Below, one piece after another: positions 21,506-30,299 of a stretch of DNA of 64,000 nucleotides. The notes below the pieces were generated by a model. The model saw only the letters and a program-made list of their open reading frames with translations, had not been told where the DNA came from and did not search any database. Positions within the stretch are counted from its first letter, which is position 1, and the number at the start of each line of letters is the position of its first letter. A program made the translations under genes and the position numbers. This DNA comes from Vibrio pomeroyi (lineage in GTDB: Bacteria > Pseudomonadota > Gammaproteobacteria > Enterobacterales > Vibrionaceae): contig NZ_AP025507.1 of NCBI RefSeq assembly GCF_024347595.1, positions 1,959,720-2,023,719 of the forward strand. The letters are read 5' to 3'.

Positions 21506-22708
21506 ATGTCAATTTTTACCGTATTCTTCTGTGGAACAGGATCCAACTCAGAAGACAACAATCACAAAAACTATGTGTCTGGCGAATTGATTTCGACGTT
21601 AGCAAAGAATGCAACGGGCAGAGACATGATTGACTACATTCAAGTAGATGGGGTTGGTAGTGGCAATCAGAACGAGTGGTTGAAGCAAGGCAAAGATGAC
21701 ACCTACTCAGCAGTGAGAGGAACGCTGCAGGGCAAAGGCATTGATAGCAATATGCGCCATGTTCTGAATATCTTGCGTGGAAACCAACAAGATAAGAATG
21801 ACTATATGAAGCGAGCGAAAGGACTGCTCAGTGAGTCTCGTCCTGCCAAATCGGCTTGGCCTTTTGCAACCAACCAGAAATATCAAGATTGGTTGAAAGA
21901 TTCGCAAGAATTAGCCGCTGACCTAAAACACGGTATTGCAGCGCGCCAACAGAACATCGCGATTGAGCGCCAAAGTAAACCAATTAGCCAAGTGAACATC
22001 GTAGGCTGGAGCCGCGGTGGTGTCAGTTGTTTTGAATTGGCGAACCGTATGCTCAAAGATCCCGAACTTAGCCACATCCCAGTAAACATCTTTGCATGTG
22101 ATCCCGTACCCGGAGGGATGAACGCATTCAAGGATTACAAATCACTCGGAAAAAACGTTAAACAGATCGTGTGTGTTTTCGCTGAAGACGAACGTTCACT
22201 TGCTTTCAAAGCAAGAATGCCCCGCTTGTCCCCTTCAACTAAATACTACACAACCTATATGCCTGGTCGACACGGTACTTTAGTTGGTAATGCCAATACC
22301 TCTGGCGGAAGCAAAGGGGCGGGATTACTTACAGGCCCCGGCCTCGTCACACGAGACTTCATGGAGAAGGTGTTAACCGGTTGGGGAACCCAGCTTAAAG
22401 CGAGTACAACATTAAACTTCTCCCGACAACGCATCATCGAGTTATACGAGCAGATGCGCAGTCACGAAGAGTACTTCAATAAAATGCACGGCATGACTTA
22501 CACAGCAAAAAACCGACTATTATGGACAAGTAAAGATCGAATCGGTCAGCAGAGAGAGCGTCGCTACGGCATTCCAATGTATCGTTTTCAGTTCCCCGGA
22601 ATCACTAACAATTATGGCGATGCAATTAATCGTCACCACTGTGATGTGTTAGCGACTAATGCTTTCGCAGCACACGGTACTTCGGCGGCACTACCAAACC
22701 CAGTCTGA
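21506..22708 (+). CDS. DUF2235/Tle-like GxSxG hydrolase
   Basis: 400 residues, no signal peptide or membrane helix. The N-terminal FFCGTGSNS resembles the DGTGN strand-loop of DUF2235 proteins and type VI secretion lipases. The nucleophile elbow is VGWSRGG (Ser169), and candidate triad partners are Asp199 in FACDPVPGG and His256 in PGRHGTLVG. Tle-type enzymes hydrolyse membrane phospholipids. No VgrG, PAAR, Hcp or immunity gene is next to it, so a secreted-effector role is only a possibility. AAGGG precedes the ATG and a terminator follows, so it is a single-gene unit. Confidence 0.7.
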   Translation: MSIFTVFFCGTGSNSEDNNHKNYVSGELISTLAKNATGRDMIDYIQVDGVGSGNQNEWLKQGKDDTYSAVRGTLQGKGIDSNMRHVLNILRGNQQDKNDYMKRAKGLLSESRPAKSAWPFATNQKYQDWLKDSQELAADLKHGIAARQQNIAIERQSKPISQVNIVGWSRGGVSCFELANRMLKDPELSHIPVNIFACDPVPGGMNAFKDYKSLGKNVKQIVCVFAEDERSLAFKARMPRLSPSTKYYTTYMPGRHGTLVGNANTSGGSKGAGLLTGPGLVTRDFMEKVLTGWGTQLKASTTLNFSRQRIIELYEQMRSHEEYFNKMHGMTYTAKNRLLWTSKDRIGQQRERRYGIPMYRFQFPGITNNYGDAINRHHCDVLATNAFAAHGTSAALPNPV

Positions 22709-22755
22709 TAATTACGCTTTGTTTAACACATTTCAGGTCGGGGCAACTCAAACAG

Positions 22756-22787
22756 AAAAAGAGCTCAACTAAGTGAGCTCTTTTTTG
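22756..22787 (+). terminator. terminator of the Tle-like gene
   Basis: Stem AAGAGCTCA / TGAGCTCTT with flanking A and T runs, about 50 bp after the stop. The symmetric A/T flanks would allow it to serve the convergent permease gene as well. Confidence 0.85.
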
Positions 22788-22834
22788 TTATCTATATCTT
22801 GTTATCAATCGGGTTATCTAGGAATCAGACCTGA

Positions 22835-23935
22835 TTAACCAAAGATGAAGCTGTATAGGAAGCCTGCACCCATCGCCATGCTTAGGATAACGAATAGGAA
22901 TGCTGCAATCATTTGGTTTTTGAAGATTGATTTAAGCAGGATAACTTCAGTCAAACTTGCACCTGCACTACCAATGATCAATGCCATTACCGAACCTAGC
23001 GCCATACCTTTTTGTACTAGAGCTGCACTTAGTGGGATTACCGCTTCAGCACGAATGTACAGTGGAATACCAATCACAGCGGCTACGGGAATCGCATACC
23101 ACATACCTTCACCAGCGTACTCTGCAATTAGGTCTGTAGGAATGAAGCCGTAGATGAATGAACCAATCGCGATACCCATCATTAGGTAAGGGAAAACTTG
23201 TTTGAAGTCTTTCCAAGTTGAGAACCAAATTCTCATCCAACGGCTAGGCTCGTTCTTCTCTACGATTTCAGCAGTCGCGCTTCCATCAGTTGAGCAGCAT
23301 GAAACAGTAACTTGTGGCTCTTCTTTCTTAGAATCGCAGCAAGATGTCTCTTTTGCCATTACTGGTGCAGGTTCACCACATGCACTTGTGCCACATGAAG
23401 ATTCAGCTTTTACTGGTGCTGCTTTCTTAGGAGCAGAGTCACCACAGCTAGTACCACAGCTTGAAGAAGAACCTGTTGATTCATACGCTTCTGCTTTCAC
23501 GTAACGCTCAAAGCCTAGCTTCTCTAGTGCGTAACCTGCCACTACAGATACTGTCATTGCTACTAAGAAGTAGAACACGGCTACTTGCCAGCCGAACGTA
23601 ATCACGAACAGACCAATGATCACAGGGTTCAATAGTGGGCTACCGAATAGGAACACCATCATTGGACCGAAACCCGCTCGTGCACGCAGCAACCCTTTTA
23701 AGAAAGGAATGGTCGAACATGAACAGAAAGGCGTAATCGCACCCAGTAGCGCTGCAACCACATAGCCCTTACCGTTACGCGAACTCAGAATAGATTGAAT
23801 CTTCTCTGGTGTAAGAAACTCTTGCAGAATCCCAACAATGTAGCTGATCGCCAAGAAAAGGATGATTAGCTCGACTGCTAAGAAAGCGAACATATCAAGT
23901 GCGTCTTTTAGCATTGTTAACATTTCATTGCTCAT
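22835..23935 (-). CDS. SO_0444-type metal efflux permease (DUF318/ArsP superfamily)
   Basis: The start at 23935 (MSNEMLTML) is chosen because GGAG precedes it; the longer frame has no ribosome site. About 366 residues with two groups of four helices. The first group has the family motif GAITPFCSCSTIPF and GSPLLNPVII; the second has GIPLYIRAEAVIPLSAALVQKGM. Between them is a hydrophilic Cys-rich linker with CGTSCGD, CGTSACGE, SCCDSK and SCCST, likely to bind soft metals. Related proteins export Cu, Zn or organoarsenicals. It is divergent from ArsR, with three operators between. Confidence 0.85.
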   Translation of the reverse strand: MSNEMLTMLKDALDMFAFLAVELIILFLAISYIVGILQEFLTPEKIQSILSSRNGKGYVVAALLGAITPFCSCSTIPFLKGLLRARAGFGPMMVFLFGSPLLNPVIIGLFVITFGWQVAVFYFLVAMTVSVVAGYALEKLGFERYVKAEAYESTGSSSSCGTSCGDSAPKKAAPVKAESSCGTSACGEPAPVMAKETSCCDSKKEEPQVTVSCCSTDGSATAEIVEKNEPSRWMRIWFSTWKDFKQVFPYLMMGIAIGSFIYGFIPTDLIAEYAGEGMWYAIPVAAVIGIPLYIRAEAVIPLSAALVQKGMALGSVMALIIGSAGASLTEVILLKSIFKNQMIAAFLFVILSMAMGAGFLYSFIFG

Positions 23936-23994
23936 AATTAACTCCAAACAGGATTGAAGGCCGGACTCTATGAGGAAAGTAACCAACCCTTAAT

Positions 23995-24010
23995 TTCGAA
24001 TATTCTCGAA
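23995..24010. promoter_or_regulatory. ArsR-type operator copy 1, TTCGA-N6-TCGAA
   Basis: TTCGA (23995-23999), six bases, TCGAA (24006-24010). It is the copy nearest the permease gene, 60 bp from its start. Confidence 0.6.
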
Positions 24011-24044
24011 TTATAGAAATATTTAGTAACAGATCAAGCTTTAT

Positions 24045-24060
24045 TTCGATAAAAATCGAA
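24045..24060. promoter_or_regulatory. ArsR-type operator copy 2, TTCGA-N6-TCGAA
   Basis: Same half-sites and spacing as copy 1, with centres exactly 50 bp apart. Confidence 0.6.
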
Positions 24061-24131
24061 TTGAACTTCAAAAGAACGGATTTTCAATGACTTACATAAT
24101 CACGCTTTTTACATTTGTATTTGGGATTCAT

Positions 24132-24147
24132 TTCGACTATTATCGAA
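24132..24147. promoter_or_regulatory. ArsR-type operator copy 3, TTCGA-N6-TCGAA
   Basis: Same half-sites and spacing, 22 bp before the arsR start, well placed for autorepression. Confidence 0.65.
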
Positions 24148-24168
24148 ATTAAATCTTGAGGAGTTAAT

Positions 24169-24465
24169 ATGAACTTAGAAGTCGTTGCGAAAGCACTTAA
24201 AGAGTTGGGGCACCCTATCCGCCTAACTATCTATAAGAGTGTCGTTAAAGCTGGCTACCAAGGCATTGCAGTTGGCGGCCTACAAGAAGAACTCGGTATT
24301 CCTGGTTCTACCTTGTCTCACCATATTTCAAGCCTAGCGTCGGCAGGCCTAATCAGCCAAAGGCGTGAGGGAAGAACCTTATTCTGCGTGGCAGAGTATG
24401 AATGCCTAGAAGGCGTGATTGATTTCTTACAAGACGAGTGTTGCGTGAATGAACAGTGTAACTAA
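24169..24465 (+). CDS. ArsR/SmtB-family metal-responsive repressor
   Basis: 98 residues with a winged helix (VVAKALKELGHPIRLTIYKSVV, then IPGSTLSHHISSLASAGLISQRREGRTLFCV). The ELGHPIR segment lacks the ELCVCDL metal site of classical ArsR. Cysteines instead cluster at the C-terminus (DECCVNEQC), a plausible metal-sensing site. TTGAGGAG precedes the ATG. It is divergent from the permease and overlaps the sigma-factor gene by 17 bp, so the two are translationally coupled. Confidence 0.9.
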   Translation: MNLEVVAKALKELGHPIRLTIYKSVVKAGYQGIAVGGLQEELGIPGSTLSHHISSLASAGLISQRREGRTLFCVAEYECLEGVIDFLQDECCVNEQCN

Positions 24466-25063
24466 AGCACCTTCGAATAAGGCACCTTTGAATAGAGCCT
24501 CTTTGGACTTAGAACAGGTTTGGGCTGAGTACCAACAAGCGTTAAAGTCTTTTTTGCATTCTAAGGTCAACAACACCGCTGATGTTGACGACTTGCTTCA
24601 AGAAATCTTGATTAAGACGTATCAGAACTTAGACAAAGTCAAAGATGCAAGCAGTGTGAAATCGTGGCTATTCCAACTCGCTAATCACACCATTATCGAC
24701 TTCTACCGTAAACATGCTCGCCAACAGCGTGACAGCCAAATTGATGCTGAAGATCTTTGGTTTGCCGATTTAGACCACGACACTGAGTTTAAACAGAAGC
24801 TTTCATTGTGTATTGAGCCGTTTATTCAAGCATTACCAGAACAAAGTTCATCGCTACTGCTTGCTGTTGATATCAAAGGCCAAAGCCAGAAAGAGATCGC
24901 AGAGGCACAAAACATAAGCTATTCAACGGTGAAATCTCGCGTTCAGAAAAGTCGCGGGGATCTTAAGAACCTATTTGAACAGTGCTGTAATTTGTCACTG
25001 GATAAGCAAGGCAATGTGATTGATTGTGAGCTTAAGTCGGACGCCGATTGCGGTAAGTGCTAA
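24449..25063 (+). CDS. sigZ: ECF-type RNA polymerase sigma factor SigZ
   Basis: 204 residues. Region 2 is seen in VDDLLQEILIKTYQNLDKVKDASSVKSWLFQLANHTIIDFYRKH and region 4 in QKEIAEAQNISYSTVKSRVQKSR. The C-terminus carries extra cysteines (EQCCNLSLDKQGNVIDC...DADCGKC), which suggests direct metal or redox sensing without a separate anti-sigma. It overlaps the upstream arsR. The cluster as a whole reads as a metal-stress module with export, repressor and sigma factor. Which promoters SigZ reads is unknown. Confidence 0.88.
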   Translation: MNSVTKAPSNKAPLNRASLDLEQVWAEYQQALKSFLHSKVNNTADVDDLLQEILIKTYQNLDKVKDASSVKSWLFQLANHTIIDFYRKHARQQRDSQIDAEDLWFADLDHDTEFKQKLSLCIEPFIQALPEQSSSLLLAVDIKGQSQKEIAEAQNISYSTVKSRVQKSRGDLKNLFEQCCNLSLDKQGNVIDCELKSDADCGKC

Positions 25064-25108
25064 TAGATGTACTGATATTAGTTAGCTCAAACCCGTTATT
25101 GAAATAGA

Positions 25109-25144
25109 ACAAAGCCAGCAATTGATGCTGGCTTTGTTGTTTTC
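25109..25144 (+). terminator. terminator of arsR-sigZ
   Basis: Long stem AACAAAGCCAGCA / TGCTGGCTTTGTT with a 5-base loop, followed by GTTTT. Confidence 0.85.
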
Positions 25145-25213
25145 ATAATCTGTAAGTCAGTTGGCTTAAGCTAGCCTAGTGCTTGAGCGAACCAAGAGCT
25201 TGGGCGGACTTAG

Positions 25214-25828
25214 CTACGCGGCTTCCGCTTTGACGACCGGTTGATAGCGCCCCGGTTTATGGTTCATCGCCAAAATCAAGTTGGTGACTATCGCGCCCAG
25301 TACAGACAACAGAACCAATGACACATCAACGATAAACAGTGACAGCACAACAATCGTGCAGTCTAGTGCCATCTGAACCTTACCCGCACGAATTCCAAAA
25401 CGTTCTTGTAGGAACAACGCCAGAATGTTGAAGCCACCCAAGCTCATCTTGTGACGGAAGATCACCAGCATGCCGGTACCAATTAAACCACCGCCCAATA
25501 ACGCTGCATATAATGCATGAATTTCGGCAATCTGAATCACGTGATACAAATGATCCACGGCGAACGAAACAATCGAAACGGCAATAAAGGTATTGATAGT
25601 GAAGCGCCACCCCATACGAGCGACAGACAAAATATAGAAAGGTAAGTTAAGTGCGAAGAATACTTGGCCAAAGCTCAAGTCTGTCACTTTAGTAATGAAG
25701 ATAGCTAGACCAGCCGTGCCTCCGGTGAGCAGACCGACCTGATTGAAAAAGATAACGCCGAGTGATACCAATGCGCTACCTAAGATCAGCGCCAGTAAGT
25801 TTTCGCGAAGGTTATGATCTTTATCCAT
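25214..25828 (-). CDS. YitT-family membrane protein
   Basis: About 204 residues from ATG 25828, preferred because AGGGAG lies before it; an upstream in-frame ATG has no ribosome site. Five or six hydrophobic segments carry GLLTGGTAGLAIFI and HKMSLGGFNILALFLQERFGI, the two conserved motifs of the YitT/DUF161 family, which lacks a proven general function. It lacks the C-terminal DUF2179 domain of longer YitT proteins. It is a single gene convergent with sigZ. Confidence 0.8.
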   Translation of the reverse strand: MDKDHNLRENLLALILGSALVSLGVIFFNQVGLLTGGTAGLAIFITKVTDLSFGQVFFALNLPFYILSVARMGWRFTINTFIAVSIVSFAVDHLYHVIQIAEIHALYAALLGGGLIGTGMLVIFRHKMSLGGFNILALFLQERFGIRAGKVQMALDCTIVVLSLFIVDVSLVLLSVLGAIVTNLILAMNHKPGRYQPVVKAEAA

Positions 25829-26236
25829 GTGAATGACTCTCCCTGAATCTTTTAACATCGCGTTTCAGTCAGTTGAAACGATTTACGCCCAAATTTACGA
25901 TGTTTATCAGATAAGTCGAGCGAACAGCCGATCTTGCGAGGTGATTAGTTTGTATATTAGTTTTTACAGTTTTGTGAAATGTCTCAATAAAGCAATCAGT
26001 TACGAACATGAAATTAAGTATCTATTCTGAATTACACACTTCTACCGTTGAATCGGTGAGCTTAGCGTTTTCTTATTTATTGGTCATGTTTCATCCCAAT
26101 TCCAGCAACGCATCAATCCATGGATAGAACTATGCATAAAACGCATAAACTAAATCACAAATGGTCATTTGATACATATCTCACTCGTCATTATGATGCG
26201 CGACTTCTTACAACATAGAGCGCATGTAAACACCTT
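25829..26236. other. 408-bp divergent intergenic region
   Basis: AT-rich promoter region between yitT-type and His-rich genes. An imperfect CRP-like TGTGA-N6-TCAAT sits at about 25973-25988. No gene or clear repeat was seen. Confidence 0.4.
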
Positions 26237-26464
26237 ATGTTTTCACAATCTCTTTTTGCCCAACTGGCCAGAATGACGTTATTCCTCGTCATTAGTTTGG
26301 TTATTGTGCATCACAGTCAGCCATTGATTGATCTCTTGGCTCAGCATGCCGTAAGCAGTGGTTGCCACCAGCAGTCAGGGCATGATCATTCTGGGCACGA
26401 ACATCACCATGAGATGACTGACCAACACATGTCAGCGCAAGACCACTCACATCACCACCATTAA
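26237..26464 (+). CDS. small histidine-rich membrane-anchored peptide
   Basis: 75 residues: one hydrophobic N-terminal helix (MTLFLVISLVIVHHS, signal anchor or signal peptide) followed by a tail with about 17 histidines, a single Cys and the final HSHHHH. Such tails bind Cu, Zn, Ni or Co. It is 15 bp before the MFS transporter gene and probably translated from the same mRNA. Ribosome site is weak. I do not recognise a named family; it could feed or buffer a metal for the neighbouring transporter. Confidence 0.6.
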   Translation: MFSQSLFAQLARMTLFLVISLVIVHHSQPLIDLLAQHAVSSGCHQQSGHDHSGHEHHHEMTDQHMSAQDHSHHHH

Positions 26465-26479
26465 TTTAAGAGTATTAGA

Positions 26480-27691
26480 ATGAGCATTTTCCGTTTTCCT
26501 TTACTGGTATGGCTTGGGATCGGCACACTTATTATCAGTCTAGGGATCAGACAATCATTCGGCATTTTTATGATGCCAATTTCAGAGCATTTCGGCACGG
26601 GGCGAGAGTTTTTCAGCTTCGCTATTGCTCTACAAAACCTTTTGTTCGGTGTGTTCCAACCTTTTGTTGGTATGGCCGCTGACAAATGGGGAGCAAGACG
26701 CATCATTATTGCAGGCGCATGTGCTTACGGTTTGGGTTTACTTCTTACCTCAATTTCTACCGAATCAAGCATGCTTTACATTTCATTGGGCGCACTGGTT
26801 GGCCTTGGATTAAGCGCAACAAGCTATGTGATTGTGTTGGGTGCTGTCGCGAAAGTAGTACCCGCAGAGCATGCCGCTAAAGCGTTTGGCTTAACCACAG
26901 CTGCCGGTTCATTTGGTATGTTCGCGGTGATTCCGGGCGCGCAATATATGTTGAACGAATTTGACTGGCAGAGTGCGATGCAAGTGTTTGGCGTATTGTG
27001 TTGCTTGATGATCTCTTTTGCACTGTTCATGCGTGCGCCAAAAGCGGCATCAAACAAACAGGCACAAGCTGAAGACAATCAAACATTGAAAGAAGCGTTG
27101 TCTGAAGCGTTCTCTAACAAGAGTTACTGGCTGATTCATGCAGGCTTCTTTGTGTGTGGCTTCCACGTGATGTTTATCGCAACACACTTACCAAGTTACT
27201 TAGCAGACAAGAATTTACCTGCGAGCAGCGCAGCGATGGCACTGGCTTATGTCGGTATCTTTAACATCTTCGGATCTTACTTCTGGGGTGTGATGGGCGA
27301 TAAATTCAGCAAGCGTCATGTAATGTCGGCATTGTATTTAGTGCGTACAGTAGTTATTGGTGCGTTTGTGACTCTGCCAGTAACGGAATCAACCGCAGCT
27401 ATCTTTGGTGCGGCCATTGGTTTCTGTTGGCTAGGTACGGTTCCACTCACTTCGGGTTTAGTTCGCCAAATCTTTGGTGCTCGTTACCTATCGACTTTGT
27501 ATGGCTTGGTATTCTTCACTCACCAAGTAGGTAGTTTCTTAGGCGCTTGGGTTGGTGGTCGTATTTACGATTACTACGGATCTTACGAGCCAATTTGGTG
27601 GTCAACGGTGGTATTGGCATTTGCAGCAGCGCTTATCCATTTACCAATCAATGACAAGCCGATTGAGCGCATCAAATTGGCAATGGCTTAA
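26480..27691 (+). CDS. MFS transporter
   Basis: 403 residues with twelve hydrophobic segments. The MFS signature after helix 2 is GMAADKWGARRIIIAG, and there is a second-half counterpart at GVMGDKFSKRHVMSALYL. The family form (GIRQSFGIFMMPISEHFG) resembles oxalate/formate and monocarboxylate-type MFS proteins. Substrate is unknown. It follows the His-rich peptide gene closely and ends before a long hairpin terminator. Confidence 0.88.
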   Translation: MSIFRFPLLVWLGIGTLIISLGIRQSFGIFMMPISEHFGTGREFFSFAIALQNLLFGVFQPFVGMAADKWGARRIIIAGACAYGLGLLLTSISTESSMLYISLGALVGLGLSATSYVIVLGAVAKVVPAEHAAKAFGLTTAAGSFGMFAVIPGAQYMLNEFDWQSAMQVFGVLCCLMISFALFMRAPKAASNKQAQAEDNQTLKEALSEAFSNKSYWLIHAGFFVCGFHVMFIATHLPSYLADKNLPASSAAMALAYVGIFNIFGSYFWGVMGDKFSKRHVMSALYLVRTVVIGAFVTLPVTESTAAIFGAAIGFCWLGTVPLTSGLVRQIFGARYLSTLYGLVFFTHQVGSFLGAWVGGRIYDYYGSYEPIWWSTVVLAFAAALIHLPINDKPIERIKLAMA

Positions 27692-27732
27692 CATTTAACG
27701 CTGACTCCCCCAGCAGCGAAAAACGATAAGCA

Positions 27733-27793
27733 ATCCAATAAGAGAGTGGATATTGAAAGGAGCGCATCCTGAGATATTCACTCTCTTTTTTAT
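27733..27793 (+). terminator. long hairpin terminator after the MFS gene
   Basis: CCAATAAGAGAGTG pairs with CACTCTCTTTTTTATTGG across a loop of about 30 bases that has some internal pairing. The T-run lies in the descending arm. Confidence 0.65.
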
Positions 27794-27915
27794 TGGGCGT
27801 TGAAATCGAAATTATAACTAGCGAAAATTGCATAAACCTCACTGAATAATAAGACTATTCCTGCCGTTTTACTTTATAGTATTCGTTCTCACCTTTTGAA
27901 CTTATTCGCAGGCTT

Positions 27916-28641
27916 ATGGAATACCTAGATCAGACCGCCCTTATCGCGATGGCACTCATTTTTGTCGGCTCGTTTGTACAAACAGCAATCGGCTTTGGCT
28001 TGGCTATTGTGGCTGCCCCGTTGTTATTTTTGGTCTCACCTGACTATGTACCCGCGCCTATCTGTCTCGTTGGTCTGTTCATTTCTGTATTCAACGCGTT
28101 CAAACACCGAGCAAACATCTCTATTGGCGGATTGAAAATCGCACTATTAGGCCGTATTCCAGGCTCACTGGCAGGCGGGGCTTTGTTGGTGATGGTTTCA
28201 ACGAGTGTGCTGTCACTATGGTTAGGCTTGTTAGTAGTGTTCGCCGTGATTGTTAGCTTACTTCCGTTTAGGTTAGAACCGACGCCTGCCAAAATGGGCA
28301 TCGCGGGGTTCTTCTCAGGCTTCTTCGGTACCAGTTCAGGTATTGGTGGTCCACCTATGGCACTCCTTCTTCAACACCAAGATGCCAATCAACTTCGTGG
28401 TAACCTTTCTGCATTCTTTGTGTTTAGTTCTATCATTTCATTACTGGTACAGATCCCAATTGGCTTCTTCACCATGCACCATTTGATCATCACAATCCCG
28501 CTGCTGCCTGCGGCTTGGTTGGGTTACAAAGTGGCGTTATTGACGACGCAAAGCATTCCTAAAGAGAAGATACGCATCGGTTCTTTGTTGCTATGTTCTA
28601 TCAGCGGCTTTACTGCCATTTGGCAAGGCTTAGCTGGCTAG
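27916..28641 (+). CDS. TSUP-family (TauE/SafE) permease
   Basis: 241 residues, seven or eight hydrophobic segments. The duplicated family motif is visible as FVGSFVQTAIGFGLAIVAAPLL in the first half and GFFSGFFGTSSGIGGPPMALLL in the second. Members export sulfite, sulfoacetate or other organosulfonates; the substrate is not readable here. Single gene preceded by GCAGG. Confidence 0.88.
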   Translation: MEYLDQTALIAMALIFVGSFVQTAIGFGLAIVAAPLLFLVSPDYVPAPICLVGLFISVFNAFKHRANISIGGLKIALLGRIPGSLAGGALLVMVSTSVLSLWLGLLVVFAVIVSLLPFRLEPTPAKMGIAGFFSGFFGTSSGIGGPPMALLLQHQDANQLRGNLSAFFVFSSIISLLVQIPIGFFTMHHLIITIPLLPAAWLGYKVALLTTQSIPKEKIRIGSLLLCSISGFTAIWQGLAG

Positions 28642-28723
28642 TTCGAAGCAGAAGCTCGAAGAAGAAACATCGATAAAACAACAAATACACAGCTCCACCA
28701 CCAAACGATTGAAAGGGCGTTCT

Positions 28724-29086
28724 ATGACATACGATGAGTTCAATGCATTCTGTGAATCACAAGCTGCCACCAGCTATGTGATGCAGTGGAATAACTCTCA
28801 CGTTTGGAAAGTGGGAGGGAAGGTGTTTGCAATTGGAGGTTGGGGGCCGAACGACGAGCCTGCTTTTATCTTCAAAGCGTCGGATCAAAATTTCGATTTT
28901 CTCAAAGAAGAGCCCGGTTATAAACCTGCACCCTACTTTGCTTCACGCGGAATGAAGTGGATTCAGCTGTTTGAGAGCATGCCAGAAAGGGATGAGGAAT
29001 TGAGATACTACCTCACTGAATCACACCGAATTGTCTCTTTAGGGCTAACCAAAAAGAAACAAGCAGAACTCGGGCTCAATCAATAG
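28724..29086 (+). CDS. MmcQ/YjbR-family DNA-binding-fold protein
   Basis: About 120 residues from ATG 28724 (MTYDEFNAFC), chosen because GAAAGGG precedes it; an upstream TTG in frame has no ribosome site. Family features are the N-terminal TYDEF, WKVGGKVFAIGG and the C-terminal LTESHRIVSLGLTKKKQ. The fold resembles CyaY-like alpha/beta proteins. Function is poorly known. It stands alone. Confidence 0.85.
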   Translation: MTYDEFNAFCESQAATSYVMQWNNSHVWKVGGKVFAIGGWGPNDEPAFIFKASDQNFDFLKEEPGYKPAPYFASRGMKWIQLFESMPERDEELRYYLTESHRIVSLGLTKKKQAELGLNQ

Positions 29087-29177
29087 CCAGAATTTCTGCT
29101 TGTTAATAGGCCACCTAAGACTAGATAACCTTTCAAAACTTAGGCGGCTATTAAAAGCTTAAGTCGCTCTTAAAAAC

Positions 29178-29921
29178 TTAGACCGTTCTAAGGAACTTGG
29201 GCAATAGAGGCTCTATTTTTTGCGTAGGCACCAGTGGCACCAATAGATAGATTAAACCCGCAAAAGCAATAGACGCCGCTAAGTCTTCAGGGCGATGCAT
29301 GCCTAGCCAAACACGACTATAAGCAACACCACCAGCCCATACCAACAAACCACCCACTAAATAAAAGCGCTTCGCTTCTAAGAACAAGCCACCAAAGAAC
29401 GCCAAACACACACCAACGAAAATCATGTGTCCAGACGGGAAAGAATAGTCGGTTTCACCAAGCCAGTGACGCGTTCGCCACTCACTGACCTTATCTTGAA
29501 CAGATTCAATCGCCACGTTCTTTTCTACCAATGGCAACTCATAGAACAGCTCCGGCATTTCAACCACTTCTTGCGTAACCAAATACTCAGAATAAGGGCG
29601 TGGACTCTCTGTTGAATGCTTTAAGAAGGTCTTCGCAGCAAAGCTAAGCACCAACAAAATCCCTAACTGCAAACAAAGGCTGACCAATTTAGCTTTGGAA
29701 AACTTCATCGTGAGCACTACTAAAGACAAAACAGCGAGCGTTACCAAGAATCCTTGATTGCCTGCCGAGTAAGTCACGAAAGTCATGAAGGCGCCATAGA
29801 AAGGCAGAACCGCACTTCCAAGGTCGAAATCAGATCCAAAGATCAAAAAGGGTACAAGAGAATACAAACTTAGAACGAGCAGTAATAAGCCTTTGGATTT
29901 GTTAGAGAACAGAGAAGTCAT
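29178..29921 (-). CDS. PAP2-family membrane phosphatase
   Basis: 247 residues, six hydrophobic segments. All three catalytic motifs of the PAP2/PgpB superfamily are intact: K-x6-RP in KHSTESPRP, PSGH, and SR-x5-H-x3-D in SRVWLGMHRPED. Substrates are lipid phosphates such as undecaprenyl pyrophosphate or phosphatidylglycerol phosphate. The segment between the first two motifs (about 50 residues) is PgpB-like. It faces left and is divergent from the FMN leader. Confidence 0.9.
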   Translation of the reverse strand: MTSLFSNKSKGLLLLVLSLYSLVPFLIFGSDFDLGSAVLPFYGAFMTFVTYSAGNQGFLVTLAVLSLVVLTMKFSKAKLVSLCLQLGILLVLSFAAKTFLKHSTESPRPYSEYLVTQEVVEMPELFYELPLVEKNVAIESVQDKVSEWRTRHWLGETDYSFPSGHMIFVGVCLAFFGGLFLEAKRFYLVGGLLVWAGGVAYSRVWLGMHRPEDLAASIAFAGLIYLLVPLVPTQKIEPLLPKFLRTV

Positions 29922-30299
29922 GGCTAAGATCTTTTGGGTAAAGTGGTCGGATGCTATCGCAGCTTAGCATCGCCAATATCAATTTTATGTCAAAACGGTC
30001 AGTCAGCCGTCATGGTGTAACAATATTCGATTAATGCGGTGCTTGAGTATTGATTCGGTGAACCCTCACCTCATCACCAATAATCTTTGCCATCCATTTA
30101 TACGCATACCGACAGTAAAACCGACCATAGACCAGCTATACCTGACTAAACACAACGGCATTGTGTACTGCTGATAAAGTGAACACTCACCGGATTATCA
30201 GGCCAGAATCTGAAAAACTTTGCTGTCAGTCCTTTAAATCCACTATTGAAAGGATTACCATCTGGTCTGCTTTCAAAGCAAAACAAATTATTAATTTTT
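29922..30299. other. 378-bp region upstream of the FMN riboswitch
   Basis: No convincing ORF. It should hold the PAP2-gene promoter on the minus strand and the ribB leader promoter on the plus strand. I see no distinctive site. Confidence 0.4.
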
